Position numbers and translations under genes: made by a program. 21,153 nucleotides of DNA from Clostridiales bacterium UBA4959 (lineage in GTDB: Bacteria > Bacillota > Clostridia > Oscillospirales > CAG-272). Shown in pieces: positions 8,045-15,272 of the stretch; within the stretch, counting starts at the first letter, position 1; each line of letters starts with the position of its first letter. The DNA lies in the NCBI GenBank assembly GCA_002397345.1, contig DHAH01000141.1, positions 10,440-31,592 on the forward strand, given 5' to 3'. The notes beneath the pieces are model-generated. The model searched no databases, had not been told where the DNA came from, and worked only from the letters and a program-made list of their open reading frames with translations.

Positions 8045-8200
8045 TATTACGGAACAGTCCACCTGAACCGCTCCGAGGAGGAAACATGGCTCATGCCAAT
8101 AGGACTGCTGATGGATTTGTGGGAATGCCACCGGCAGTTCCTTGGCATGGCGAAGCCGAAACGGGAGCATTTTATTGATGAAATTATTGGGGGAATATAA
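7982..8200 (+). CDS. Tail assembly chaperone, frameshift extension (T part of gpGT)
   Basis: The -1 frame stays open from the slippery site to TAA 8198-8200, adding 72 residues after residue 126 of the short form; the fusion is 198 residues. The extension begins RGGRIERQRQCSDAELFIRL and continues with LLYYGTVHLNRSEEETWLM, MDLWECHRQFLGMAKPKREH and FIDEIIGG. This is a W/Y-rich helical protein of the kind seen as the T domain that contacts the tape measure. There is no good separate start: an in-frame ATG at 8093 has AGGAGG at 8076-8081 but would give only 35 residues. That start is possible but less likely than frameshifting. Confidence 0.78.
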   Translation, partial: RGGRIERQRQCSDAELFIRLLYYGTVHLNRSEEETWLMPIGLLMDLWECHRQFLGMAKPKREHFIDEIIGGI

Positions 8201-8235
8201 CGTATTATTGCCATGAAAGGAGCTGATATCACAGC

Positions 8236-10386
8236 ATGGCTAATGATTCATTCGGACTCGTATTGGGAATAGAAGGAGAAAGGCAGTTCAAGGACGCGTT
8301 ACGAGAAATAAACCAATCATTCAAAGTTCTCGGCTCTGAGATGCAACTCGTTACCAGTCAGTTTGATAAAAATGACAATTCATTACAAGCGGTAACAGCT
8401 CGTAACGCAACATTAAATAAGGAAATCGACGCTCAAAAAACCAAAATAGAAACGCTTAAATCTGCTCTTGATAATGCTTCCGATTCTTTTGGCGAAACCG
8501 ACCGCCGAACTCAGAACTGGCAGATCCAACTTAATAAAGCACAAGCGGACCTCAACAATATGGAGCGTGAACTTGAGGAGTCAACGGTCGATGCCGATAA
8601 TCTTGGTGACGAACTCAAGGAAACCGGCGACGAAGCCGAAAAATCCGGTAATAAATTTGAAAAGCTCGGCGGTGTTCTTAAAAGTATCGGTGTAGCTATG
8701 GGCGCTGTCGCCGTTGCTGCCGGGGCTGCGGCGATTAAAATCGGCAAGGATGTCGTACAACAGTTCGGGGAGCTTGAGCAAAACCTCGGCGGCTCTGAAG
8801 CCGTGTTCGGCGCTTACGCTGCGTCAATACAAAAGAGTGGCGAGGAAGCATATAAAAATCTTGGTGTGTCGCAGAGTGATTATCTCGCTACTGCCAATAA
8901 AATGGGGGCACTGTTCCAAGGTAGCGGTATCGAGCAACAGAAAAGCCTTGAGCTCACCGAACAGGCGATGCAACGAGCGGCTGATATGGCGTCGGTCATG
9001 GGTATCGATATGCAGATGGCATTAGACAGTGTGGCGGGAGCGGCAAAGGGCAACTTCACAATGATGGATAACCTCGGCGTCGCCATGAACGCCACCAGCA
9101 TCGAATCCTACGCGCTCGCCAAAGGGCTTGACTTCACATGGAAAACAGCTACACAAGCCGAAAAAGCCGAAGTCGCCATGCAGATGTTTTTCGAGAACAC
9201 AACACAATATGCAGGAAACTTCGCAAAAGAATCAACTGAAACGGTCACCGGATCTCTTGGATTATTACAAGCCGCGCTCGGCTCTTTCACTGGAGGTCTG
9301 GGTAACGCCGGATCGGATATGACGAACCTCACACAGAACCTCGTTGACGCTTTCCGCGCGGTCATCGCGAATATTGTACCTGTGCTTGAAAACATCGTCT
9401 CGGCTGTGCAAAATAATATTGGTACGATTTTGCAATCGATCGGCGATTTGCTCCCGGTATTGCTTGAAACAGTAACAGGGTTGTTTTCGCAAGTGCTAAC
9501 TACACTTTTAAGTCTGCTTCCGCAACTTATCCCCGCCGCTGTGGAAGCGGTGATGACGATAGTAGGCGCGTTGATTGAAAACCTTCCATTATTAATAAAC
9601 GCCGCAGTAGAACTGGTGACCGCACTCGTAACGGGTATCGGTAACGCGTTGCCGCAGTTGATACCGGCGGCAGTTGACGCGGTCATTACCATTGTAAAAA
9701 GTCTGGTTGATAACCTTCCGATGATACTTGACGCGGCGTTACAGTTAATCCTCGGCTTGGCGCAGGGGCTACTTAATGCGCTGCCACAATTGATATCTGA
9801 ATTACCCGCTATTATCAACGGTATTGTAGACTTCCTGATTAACGCAAGTCCGCAGCTTACTATCGCGGGTTTCCAACTGCTCGTGGCGCTAATCGCAAAT
9901 CTACCGGCTATCATCGTAGAAATCGTAAAAGCCGTCCCGCAAATCATAACCGGACTGGTAAATTCATTCAACAGCTACATAAACAAATTCACGGAAATCG
10001 GCACCAACCTCATCAAGGGCTTGTGGCAGGGTATCTCAGACGCGGGAGAGTGGCTTTGGGACAAGATATCAGGCTTTTTCGGCAGTATAGTTGACCGTAT
10101 TAAAAACTTCTTCGGTATACAGTCACCGTCAGAATTGTTCGCCGGGCTTGGCGGCGATATGGCAGCGGGTATCGGCACGGGATTCGAGGACACGATGGCA
10201 CGAGTCAGCCGCGATATGCAAAATTCGATACCTACCGATTTTAATATGAACTATAACGGTACGCCCGGCAGCCGTGGCTCGAGTATAACACAAAATATAT
10301 CGGTTGTGTCGCCGAAAGCGCTGTCTGAAAAGGAGCTTGTTAGAGAAATGCGTAACTTATCCCGTAAACTTGCGCTCGAACTTTGA
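8236..10386 (+). CDS. Tape measure protein
   Basis: Sets tail length and is thought to pass into the cell envelope at DNA injection. It has 716 residues, ATG 8236, with AAAGGAG at 8216-8222 at a rather long 13-base spacing. Residues about 25-140 are a long charged coiled coil. A glycine/alanine-rich hydrophobic segment lies at about 145-168 (KSIGVAMGAVAVAAGAAAI). A conserved minor tail domain with ANKMGALFQGSG and AADMASVMGI follows. Residues 406-559 are a strongly hydrophobic helical array with a 22-residue period. The C-terminal part, with LIKGLWQGISDAGEWLWDKI, IQSPSELFAGLGGDMAAGIG and a final basic helix, is classic for Gram-positive phage tape measures. No muramidase or peptidase domain is seen. 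Its 716 residues imply a tail of about 100 nm if the usual 0.15 nm per residue holds. Confidence 0.93.
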   Translation: MANDSFGLVLGIEGERQFKDALREINQSFKVLGSEMQLVTSQFDKNDNSLQAVTARNATLNKEIDAQKTKIETLKSALDNASDSFGETDRRTQNWQIQLNKAQADLNNMERELEESTVDADNLGDELKETGDEAEKSGNKFEKLGGVLKSIGVAMGAVAVAAGAAAIKIGKDVVQQFGELEQNLGGSEAVFGAYAASIQKSGEEAYKNLGVSQSDYLATANKMGALFQGSGIEQQKSLELTEQAMQRAADMASVMGIDMQMALDSVAGAAKGNFTMMDNLGVAMNATSIESYALAKGLDFTWKTATQAEKAEVAMQMFFENTTQYAGNFAKESTETVTGSLGLLQAALGSFTGGLGNAGSDMTNLTQNLVDAFRAVIANIVPVLENIVSAVQNNIGTILQSIGDLLPVLLETVTGLFSQVLTTLLSLLPQLIPAAVEAVMTIVGALIENLPLLINAAVELVTALVTGIGNALPQLIPAAVDAVITIVKSLVDNLPMILDAALQLILGLAQGLLNALPQLISELPAIINGIVDFLINASPQLTIAGFQLLVALIANLPAIIVEIVKAVPQIITGLVNSFNSYINKFTEIGTNLIKGLWQGISDAGEWLWDKISGFFGSIVDRIKNFFGIQSPSELFAGLGGDMAAGIGTGFEDTMARVSRDMQNSIPTDFNMNYNGTPGSRGSSITQNISVVSPKALSEKELVREMRNLSRKLALEL
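9451..9912 (+). repeat. Seven-fold 22-residue repeat in the tape measure protein
   Basis: A Leu-Pro (or equivalent x-Pro) pair recurs every 22 residues, at residues 406, 428, 450, 472, 494, 516 and 538. Every second unit in the middle reads LPQLIPAA (428 and 472) or LPQLIS (516), so a 44-residue super-period is also visible. Bases have drifted between units, so the conservation is at protein level. Confidence 0.75.
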
Positions 10387-10400
10387 TGGGAGGAGCGGTT

Positions 10401-11252
10401 ATGGAACTAACATATATAAACACATCCGGAGAGCAGCTTGTCCTCCGGCAGCGAAAGCCGTTCTTCCTGTCCAAAATTGATGGCGTAGGACGGACACAGC
10501 AGACAATTAATACATTCAAAGCGCCGGAGCAAGACGGTGCTTTTTTCATCTCGTCTTCGCTCGATATGCGAAATATTACAATCGAAGGAACGATAATGGC
10601 GCGTACAATCGATGAAGCCTACAACTATCGCAGACAATTCCTGCGTGTGTTCACGCCAAAACAGCGCGGCGTTATCATTTATCGTAACCGACGTATCTCC
10701 TGCGTTATTGAAGAAGCCGGATTTATCGTATCAATCGGCGAACGTAGCCCGAACTTTTTCATCAGCCTACTCTGTCCGTCGCCTTTCTTTGAAACGCTCG
10801 AGGAAGTCCGCGACGAACTCGCCCTGTGGATACCGATGTTCCATTTCGAGCTCGAAATACCACCCGAGGGTATCGAATTCGGTCTGCGTCAACCCAGCCA
10901 GATTATTACGGTTGACAATATCGGCGACGTTCCGTGTGGCTGTATGATTATGTTCAAGGCGCTCGGCAGCGTCACAGATCCGGAACTGCTTAATCTGGAC
11001 ACCGGCGAATATGTAAAAATTAACACAACGATGGACGCGGGAGATGAAATTCGTATCTACACCCATTTTGCGGGAAAGCGGGTCATCAAAATAAATGGCG
11101 GTGTTGAAACAAATGTATTTTCGCTGCTTGATATCGGCTCGACGTTTTTACAACTTGCGGCGGGGAGAAACACATTGAGGTATGACGCAAGTGTGAATAT
11201 TAAGCTTTTGGAAGTTAGCTTATACCACAAACCGCAATTCACGGGGATTTGA
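10401..11252 (+). CDS. Distal tail protein (Dit-like, Sipho_tail family)
   Basis: Forms the hexameric ring that joins the tail tube to the tip. From ATG 10401 it has 283 residues. GGGAGGAG at 10388-10395 decides this start over the TTG 10383 and ATG 10386 upstream, which lie before or on the ribosome site. The N-terminal domain carries the belt-type pattern GEQLVLRQRKPFFLSKIDG, with DGAFFISSSLDMRNITIEGT and YRRQFLRVFTPKQRG. The C-terminal half is a beta-rich galectin-like region with TVDNIGDVPCG and FAGKRVIKING. This fits the Sipho_tail family (PF05709). No inserted carbohydrate-binding module is obvious. Confidence 0.87.
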   Translation: MELTYINTSGEQLVLRQRKPFFLSKIDGVGRTQQTINTFKAPEQDGAFFISSSLDMRNITIEGTIMARTIDEAYNYRRQFLRVFTPKQRGVIIYRNRRISCVIEEAGFIVSIGERSPNFFISLLCPSPFFETLEEVRDELALWIPMFHFELEIPPEGIEFGLRQPSQIITVDNIGDVPCGCMIMFKALGSVTDPELLNLDTGEYVKINTTMDAGDEIRIYTHFAGKRVIKINGGVETNVFSLLDIGSTFLQLAAGRNTLRYDASVNIKLLEVSLYHKPQFTGI

Positions 11253-11254
11253 TT

Positions 11255-12295
11255 ATGTTTTACATATTTAATAACACACTTGAACTCTCCGGCGTGGTGG
11301 AGTCCTTCGAATACCTCCGTTGGACGCGGCGATATAACCGCTGCGGCTCGTTTGAACTTAAGGCAATCGCGACCGATGAAAACCTTGCGCTATTGATGAT
11401 TGGCAACATCCTATGGCCGGGCAGCGACGAGGAAGCTGGAATCATCGAATATGTGGAGATGTCGCGGGAGGAGCGGGAGATTATCGCAGTCGGCGGGAGG
11501 TTCGCCACTTCATATTTATCTCGCAGAATCATATGGAGCACAGAGACGCTCAACGGCGGGTTATCTGATTGCGTAGGTCAATTATTACAAAACCACATCA
11601 TGAATCCGAGTAATGCTGACCGGGAGATAGATTTCCTTCATTATATTAATGATAATATCACCAATGCGGTCAGCACACAGATTTCCTACAGAAACCTCAT
11701 GGACGCTGTAACAGGACTTTGTGAAGCTTCAGATGTAGGTGTAAAAACGGTGTTCGACCCAACGGCGAAAACATTTACAGTGCGCCTGTATGAAGGCGCA
11801 GAGTCGCAAGCTGTCTTCGCCGAGGAATATGAAAATCTAACCTCGCAAATATTCACCCAAAGCGTCGTGGACTATTCCAATATAGCATTAATCGGCGGTG
11901 AGGGCGAAGGAGCAAGTCGGATATTTGTAACAACCGGCAGCAGAGCAGGCGCAAACAGGCGTGAAATATTTGTAGATGCAAAAGACCTGCGCTCGGAGGA
12001 TCTTTCCGGAGATTATACCACAGCACTTTTATTCCGTGGTCAATCCAAGCTCAGTGAGCGTGTTATGACACAATCTTTTGACGCTGCTATTAATCCGCAC
12101 GGAAATTTGCGATACAAAGTCGATTTCGATTTAGGGCAAACCGTCAAGGTGATTTCCATAAGGTGGGGAGTTATTCTTGACACGCGTATTACGGAAATCG
12201 AGGAAACCTATGACGCGGACGGTCAGAGCCTTGATTTCGTGTTCGGCAAAGGAATATTAACACTACCACAGAAACTCAAGGAGGTTTTAGGGTAA
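11255..12295 (+). CDS. Gp37-like siphovirus baseplate/tail-tip protein
   Basis: A baseplate hub-like protein downstream of Dit, in the place of Tal/gp27-type proteins. From ATG 11255 it has 346 residues; GGGGA at 11242-11246 precedes it, and the TTG at 11249 would add only two residues. The family pattern is clear: an opening LELSGVVESFEYLRWTRRY, then SFELKA, GNILWPG and the EEAGIIEYVEMSREE strand pair, a central ISYRNLMDAVTGLCEASDVG, and an ending with GVILDTRITEIEETYDADG. This fits the ReqiPepy6 Gp37-like family (PF14594). It lacks the peptidoglycan-cleaving C-terminal domain found in some Tal proteins. Its stop overlaps the next start by one base. Confidence 0.87.
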   Translation: MFYIFNNTLELSGVVESFEYLRWTRRYNRCGSFELKAIATDENLALLMIGNILWPGSDEEAGIIEYVEMSREEREIIAVGGRFATSYLSRRIIWSTETLNGGLSDCVGQLLQNHIMNPSNADREIDFLHYINDNITNAVSTQISYRNLMDAVTGLCEASDVGVKTVFDPTAKTFTVRLYEGAESQAVFAEEYENLTSQIFTQSVVDYSNIALIGGEGEGASRIFVTTGSRAGANRREIFVDAKDLRSEDLSGDYTTALLFRGQSKLSERVMTQSFDAAINPHGNLRYKVDFDLGQTVKVISIRWGVILDTRITEIEETYDADGQSLDFVFGKGILTLPQKLKEVLG

Positions 12296-12798
12296 TGGAG
12301 AAATCGAGCTTTTTTAATTCATCGGATGGCGACCGCGTTTATGACGCAGCCGATTTCGCATCATATTTCGGCAAGCTGGCGTCAAACGGTGTTTTCTACG
12401 CAACCGCGAATAATCTGCAAGTGACCGCGGGTAGTGGAATGATGGTCAAAGTCGCGGCAGGTTCGGCATGGATTAACGGTTACAGCTATGAAAACACCGA
12501 GGCTCTGACTTTGCCGCTCGCCACCGCCGACGGAATAAACCCGCGTATTGACCGTGTGGTTATACGTTGGAGTTTGGTTAACCGCGAGATAAAACTGGCG
12601 GTGCTGACAGGCTCGGCGGTCCCGTCACCTGTAGTCCCTGCATTAACTCGGACTGCCGATACATATGAGCTTGGTATAGCCGATATCCTCGTGCCGCAGG
12701 GTTCGGCGGTTGTTATTGCCGATAATATTACCGATACAAGGCTTGATACGGCGCTCTGTGGGCTGGTAAATTCGCTTGTGTCGGCTGTGTATGAGTAG
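12295..12798 (+). CDS. Small baseplate/tail fibre adaptor-like protein
   Basis: A 167-residue protein, ATG 12295, with AAGGAGG at 12279-12284. It starts SSFFNSSDGDRVYDAADFAS, followed by YFGKLASNGVF and a beta-rich stretch (VTAGSGMMVKVAAGSAWING). It then has a conserved DGINPRIDRVVIRWS segment and a C-terminal region reading ADILVPQGSAVV. This resembles the N-terminal attachment module of Gram-positive phage fibre proteins, here as a separate short gene. It probably bridges the Gp37-like tip and the large fibre that follows. There is no catalytic motif, and the exact role is inferred from position and general resemblance. Confidence 0.65.
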   Translation: MEKSSFFNSSDGDRVYDAADFASYFGKLASNGVFYATANNLQVTAGSGMMVKVAAGSAWINGYSYENTEALTLPLATADGINPRIDRVVIRWSLVNREIKLAVLTGSAVPSPVVPALTRTADTYELGIADILVPQGSAVVIADNITDTRLDTALCGLVNSLVSAVYE

Positions 12799-12811
12799 GT
12801 GGTGACATTAT

Positions 12812-14824
12812 ATGGCTGATATAAACGGCGCGGTATTACATGCAGGTGACATAACATACACAATCACATACACCGCCGAACGTCCGAACAACTCTCAGAT
12901 GACCTATCACTTCTCGATATCATCGTATCTTGACCCATCCGGTTTCCTCATAGTAGGAAACGCTCTGCTCTGTACGATTACGGTTAACGGTTCGTCCTCG
13001 CAGACCAGAATAAAGGAATCACAGTTTATCTGGAGCGGAGGACAGACGCACAATAATGAGGTGTCGGTAACTTGTCCTTCGACTACCGGCGGCGCGACGC
13101 AGACGGTCATTTTTAGTGTCGCGTCCGATGGCATGTATTCGACCACTTCGGGCGTTATTACAAATGCATTTTATACGGTCACAAGCTTGCCGCTGCTGAC
13201 TACAGCTTGCTCGCCGCCATCGGCGTGTTCGCTTAATGTGACCGTCGCAGAAACCGAAGCCACATTGTCTTGGAGCGGGGCGAGCGGCGGTATAAACAAC
13301 GCCATCACCGGTTACGAAATCCAGTACAGCGAATCGAGCAACAACTCCACATGGGGCAGTTGGATTGCGTTAACCGTTGTTGAATCATCTGATACATTCG
13401 GAAATGTTACCGTTGCGCCATCTACAACTCGCGGGTATTACAGACGTTTTCGTGTCCGCACTCGAGGAGCGGCAGGGGCAACATATTACTCCGGATATAC
13501 GATATCATCTAGCTCTGTCCGGCGGAATTTATGGCCTGTACAACCTACGTTGGTGACCGCTTCGCCGACTTCGTATACAAACGAAACCATCACCGTCACT
13601 TGGAGCGGAGCGTCAAGCCCGACAAGCACTATCAAAGGGTACATGATCGCCCGGCGCACATCGACCGATAACGCCGCATGGTCATCATGGGTGGTCATGG
13701 CGATATTCGACCTCGCCGCGACCGGCGGCAGCAGGGTTGAAACACCGCTGTATGTGCCGGGTATATATCTCCAATACGGCGTATGGGCAATTGACGTGTT
13801 CAATATATACTCAAGCGAGGAGATAAGCAACAGTGTATTTTGTGCGCTTACAGCCTGTGGAGAGTCGACTTCTTGCACAATAAGCGCCACACTTGCCGAG
13901 GGCAATGTAACCCTCTCATGGAGCGGCGCGTCCGGCGGGGTTGGTAATGATATTGTATCCTACGAAACCCAATACGCCGATTCGACTGACGGCACAAACT
14001 GGGGTGCATGGACGGCTTTGACCATCGTTGAAACGACTGAAACCCATGGTAACTTATCGGTATCACCAACGGTGCCGCGCGGGAATTATCGTCGATTCAA
14101 AGTTCGCACACGCGGCACTATCGGCGAGAACGGTTATTCCGCTTGGACTGTTTCTGATAATAACGTCCGCAGAAAAAGAATTACTCCCGCGCCGACAGTA
14201 AGCGCTCCGAAAGATGGCGGTATTACATATAATGTATCACCGTTCGTTCTCATAACTACAGGAATCGAGCCGGACGGTCAGAGCCAAATCGTCGAGGTTA
14301 AAATAGACAGCGGCGCATGGCTGAATAGCGTGGATGACGAAGAATTATTCTCTGCAAGCGGCGAACTCGGCGATAATGTGAAAACTATTTTTACAAGTGC
14401 CGCGCTATCATATGGCAGCCATACAATCATAATTCGCTGTTATGACAGCGCTACTGAAACTTTAAGTCCGGAGGTCTTACGTTCGTTTACCGTACTTGCA
14501 TCACCGTTCGAGGAGATAACCGCAAATGTAACAAAAGTAAAGGCGGATCATATTTTGGGTTTACGTTCTGCGGTTTATAACATCAGAAATTATTATACCA
14601 TCTCAGCGATCACATGGTCAAGTAATATTATATCGGGAAAAACGCAAATCCGTGACTGGGGTTATAATATTATAGAAATTCGTGCGGCGGTTGAGGGCAT
14701 CGTTGATTTTATCAACGATTTTGAGAATAACACTATCCCGCCGATAAATTGGCTATCGTTTGGTACCGGCAGACCGAGAGCAGATGTAATGGGGCAGCTA
14801 TATGACCTGGTGGAAGTTATATAA
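12812..14824 (+). CDS. Large tail fibre with three fibronectin type III-like domains
   Basis: A 670-residue fibre or tip protein, probably involved in cell-surface binding. Residues about 10-125 form an N-terminal beta domain. FnIII-like domains lie at about 137-239, 245-345 and 354-456, each with a W-S-G-A-S strand and a conserved Y/W pattern. The first and third are close copies: both carry LSWSGASGG and a YRRF(R/K)VRTRG strand. A further Ig-like domain spans about 458-562 (SAPKDGGITYNV to GSHTIIIRCYD). The C-terminal 100 residues (KADHILGLRSAVYNIRNYY, then TQIRDWGYNIIEIRAAV and GTGRPRADV) are a helical module recurring in Clostridia phage fibres. The ribosome site (AGGTGGTG) is modest. No enzymatic motif is seen. 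Confidence 0.8.
   Translation: MADINGAVLHAGDITYTITYTAERPNNSQMTYHFSISSYLDPSGFLIVGNALLCTITVNGSSSQTRIKESQFIWSGGQTHNNEVSVTCPSTTGGATQTVIFSVASDGMYSTTSGVITNAFYTVTSLPLLTTACSPPSACSLNVTVAETEATLSWSGASGGINNAITGYEIQYSESSNNSTWGSWIALTVVESSDTFGNVTVAPSTTRGYYRRFRVRTRGAAGATYYSGYTISSSSVRRNLWPVQPTLVTASPTSYTNETITVTWSGASSPTSTIKGYMIARRTSTDNAAWSSWVVMAIFDLAATGGSRVETPLYVPGIYLQYGVWAIDVFNIYSSEEISNSVFCALTACGESTSCTISATLAEGNVTLSWSGASGGVGNDIVSYETQYADSTDGTNWGAWTALTIVETTETHGNLSVSPTVPRGNYRRFKVRTRGTIGENGYSAWTVSDNNVRRKRITPAPTVSAPKDGGITYNVSPFVLITTGIEPDGQSQIVEVKIDSGAWLNSVDDEELFSASGELGDNVKTIFTSAALSYGSHTIIIRCYDSATETLSPEVLRSFTVLASPFEEITANVTKVKADHILGLRSAVYNIRNYYTISAITWSSNIISGKTQIRDWGYNIIEIRAAVEGIVDFINDFENNTIPPINWLSFGTGRPRADVMGQLYDLVEVI
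13220..14179 (+). repeat. Duplicated FnIII domain within the fibre gene
   Basis: The segments coding residues 137-239 and 354-456 align over their whole length at protein level, including S-C-rich starts, LSWSGASGG, WG(S/A)W, VE(S/T)(S/T), RRF(R/K)VRTRG and a VRR end. The middle domain (245-345) is a diverged copy. Bases differ clearly between copies, so the duplication is old or has been under diversifying drift. Confidence 0.7.
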
Positions 14825-14858
14825 TAAATGAAGGAAAATCATACGAGGGGGTATTATT

Positions 14859-15272
14859 TTGAAAACAATATGGACTTGGATTCAAGCGGCGCTTGCCGCT
14901 GTCGGAGGTGCGGTCGGATGGTTTGTCGGCGGCTGCGATGGACTATTATTCGCTCTGCTAATATTTGTCATATTAGATTATATTACAGGCATAATCTGCG
15001 CTGTACTCGATAAAAAACTAAACAGCGAGATAGGATTCCGGGGCATCTTCAAGAAGGTGCTCATTTTTATTCTCGTAGGAGTAGCGAACATCCTCGATAC
15101 AAACGTTATAGGTTCCGGAAGCGCGCTTCGCACGGCGGTGATATTTTTCTTTTTGAGTAATGAAGGTGTATCAATCCTCGAAAATGCTTCATACGCAGGG
15201 CTACCGATACCGCAACAATTAAAAGATGTCCTCGAGCAGCTGCATAACCGCGATAGAGGTGACCAGCCATGA
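14859..15272 (+). CDS. Phage holin (PF05105 family)
   Basis: A membrane protein that forms lysis lesions and lets the amidase reach the wall. It has 137 residues with a TTG start at 14859; AGGGGG at 14846-14851 is seven bases upstream. Predicted membrane segments lie at about residues 5-24, 28-50, 66-83 and 90-106. FVILDYITGIICAVLDKKLN followed by SEIGFRGIFKKV is the hallmark of the toxin-secretion/phage lysis holin family. The charged C-terminus (LEQLHNRDRGDQP) is cytoplasmic by analogy. It overlaps the following gene by four bases (ATGA). The weak start codon may limit holin amount, which is inference. Confidence 0.92.
   Translation: MKTIWTWIQAALAAVGGAVGWFVGGCDGLLFALLIFVILDYITGIICAVLDKKLNSEIGFRGIFKKVLIFILVGVANILDTNVIGSGSALRTAVIFFFLSNEGVSILENASYAGLPIPQQLKDVLEQLHNRDRGDQP

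Noticed and set aside
8093..8200. Independent small gene of 35 codons starting at ATG 8093
   Set aside because: It has an AGGAGG upstream, but that sequence encodes part of a longer conserved-looking T domain; the frameshift explanation accounts for the whole open frame.
9108..9971. Long open frame of 287 codons on the minus strand inside the tape measure gene
   Set aside because: Low-complexity Ser/Thr/Ala/Asn protein that mirrors the hydrophobic repeat codons of the tape measure; no ribosome site or neighbours. It is a shadow frame.
14828..15013. 61-codon plus-strand frame overlapping the holin start
   Set aside because: Cys/Arg-rich shadow of the holin membrane codons; the holin frame has the family match.
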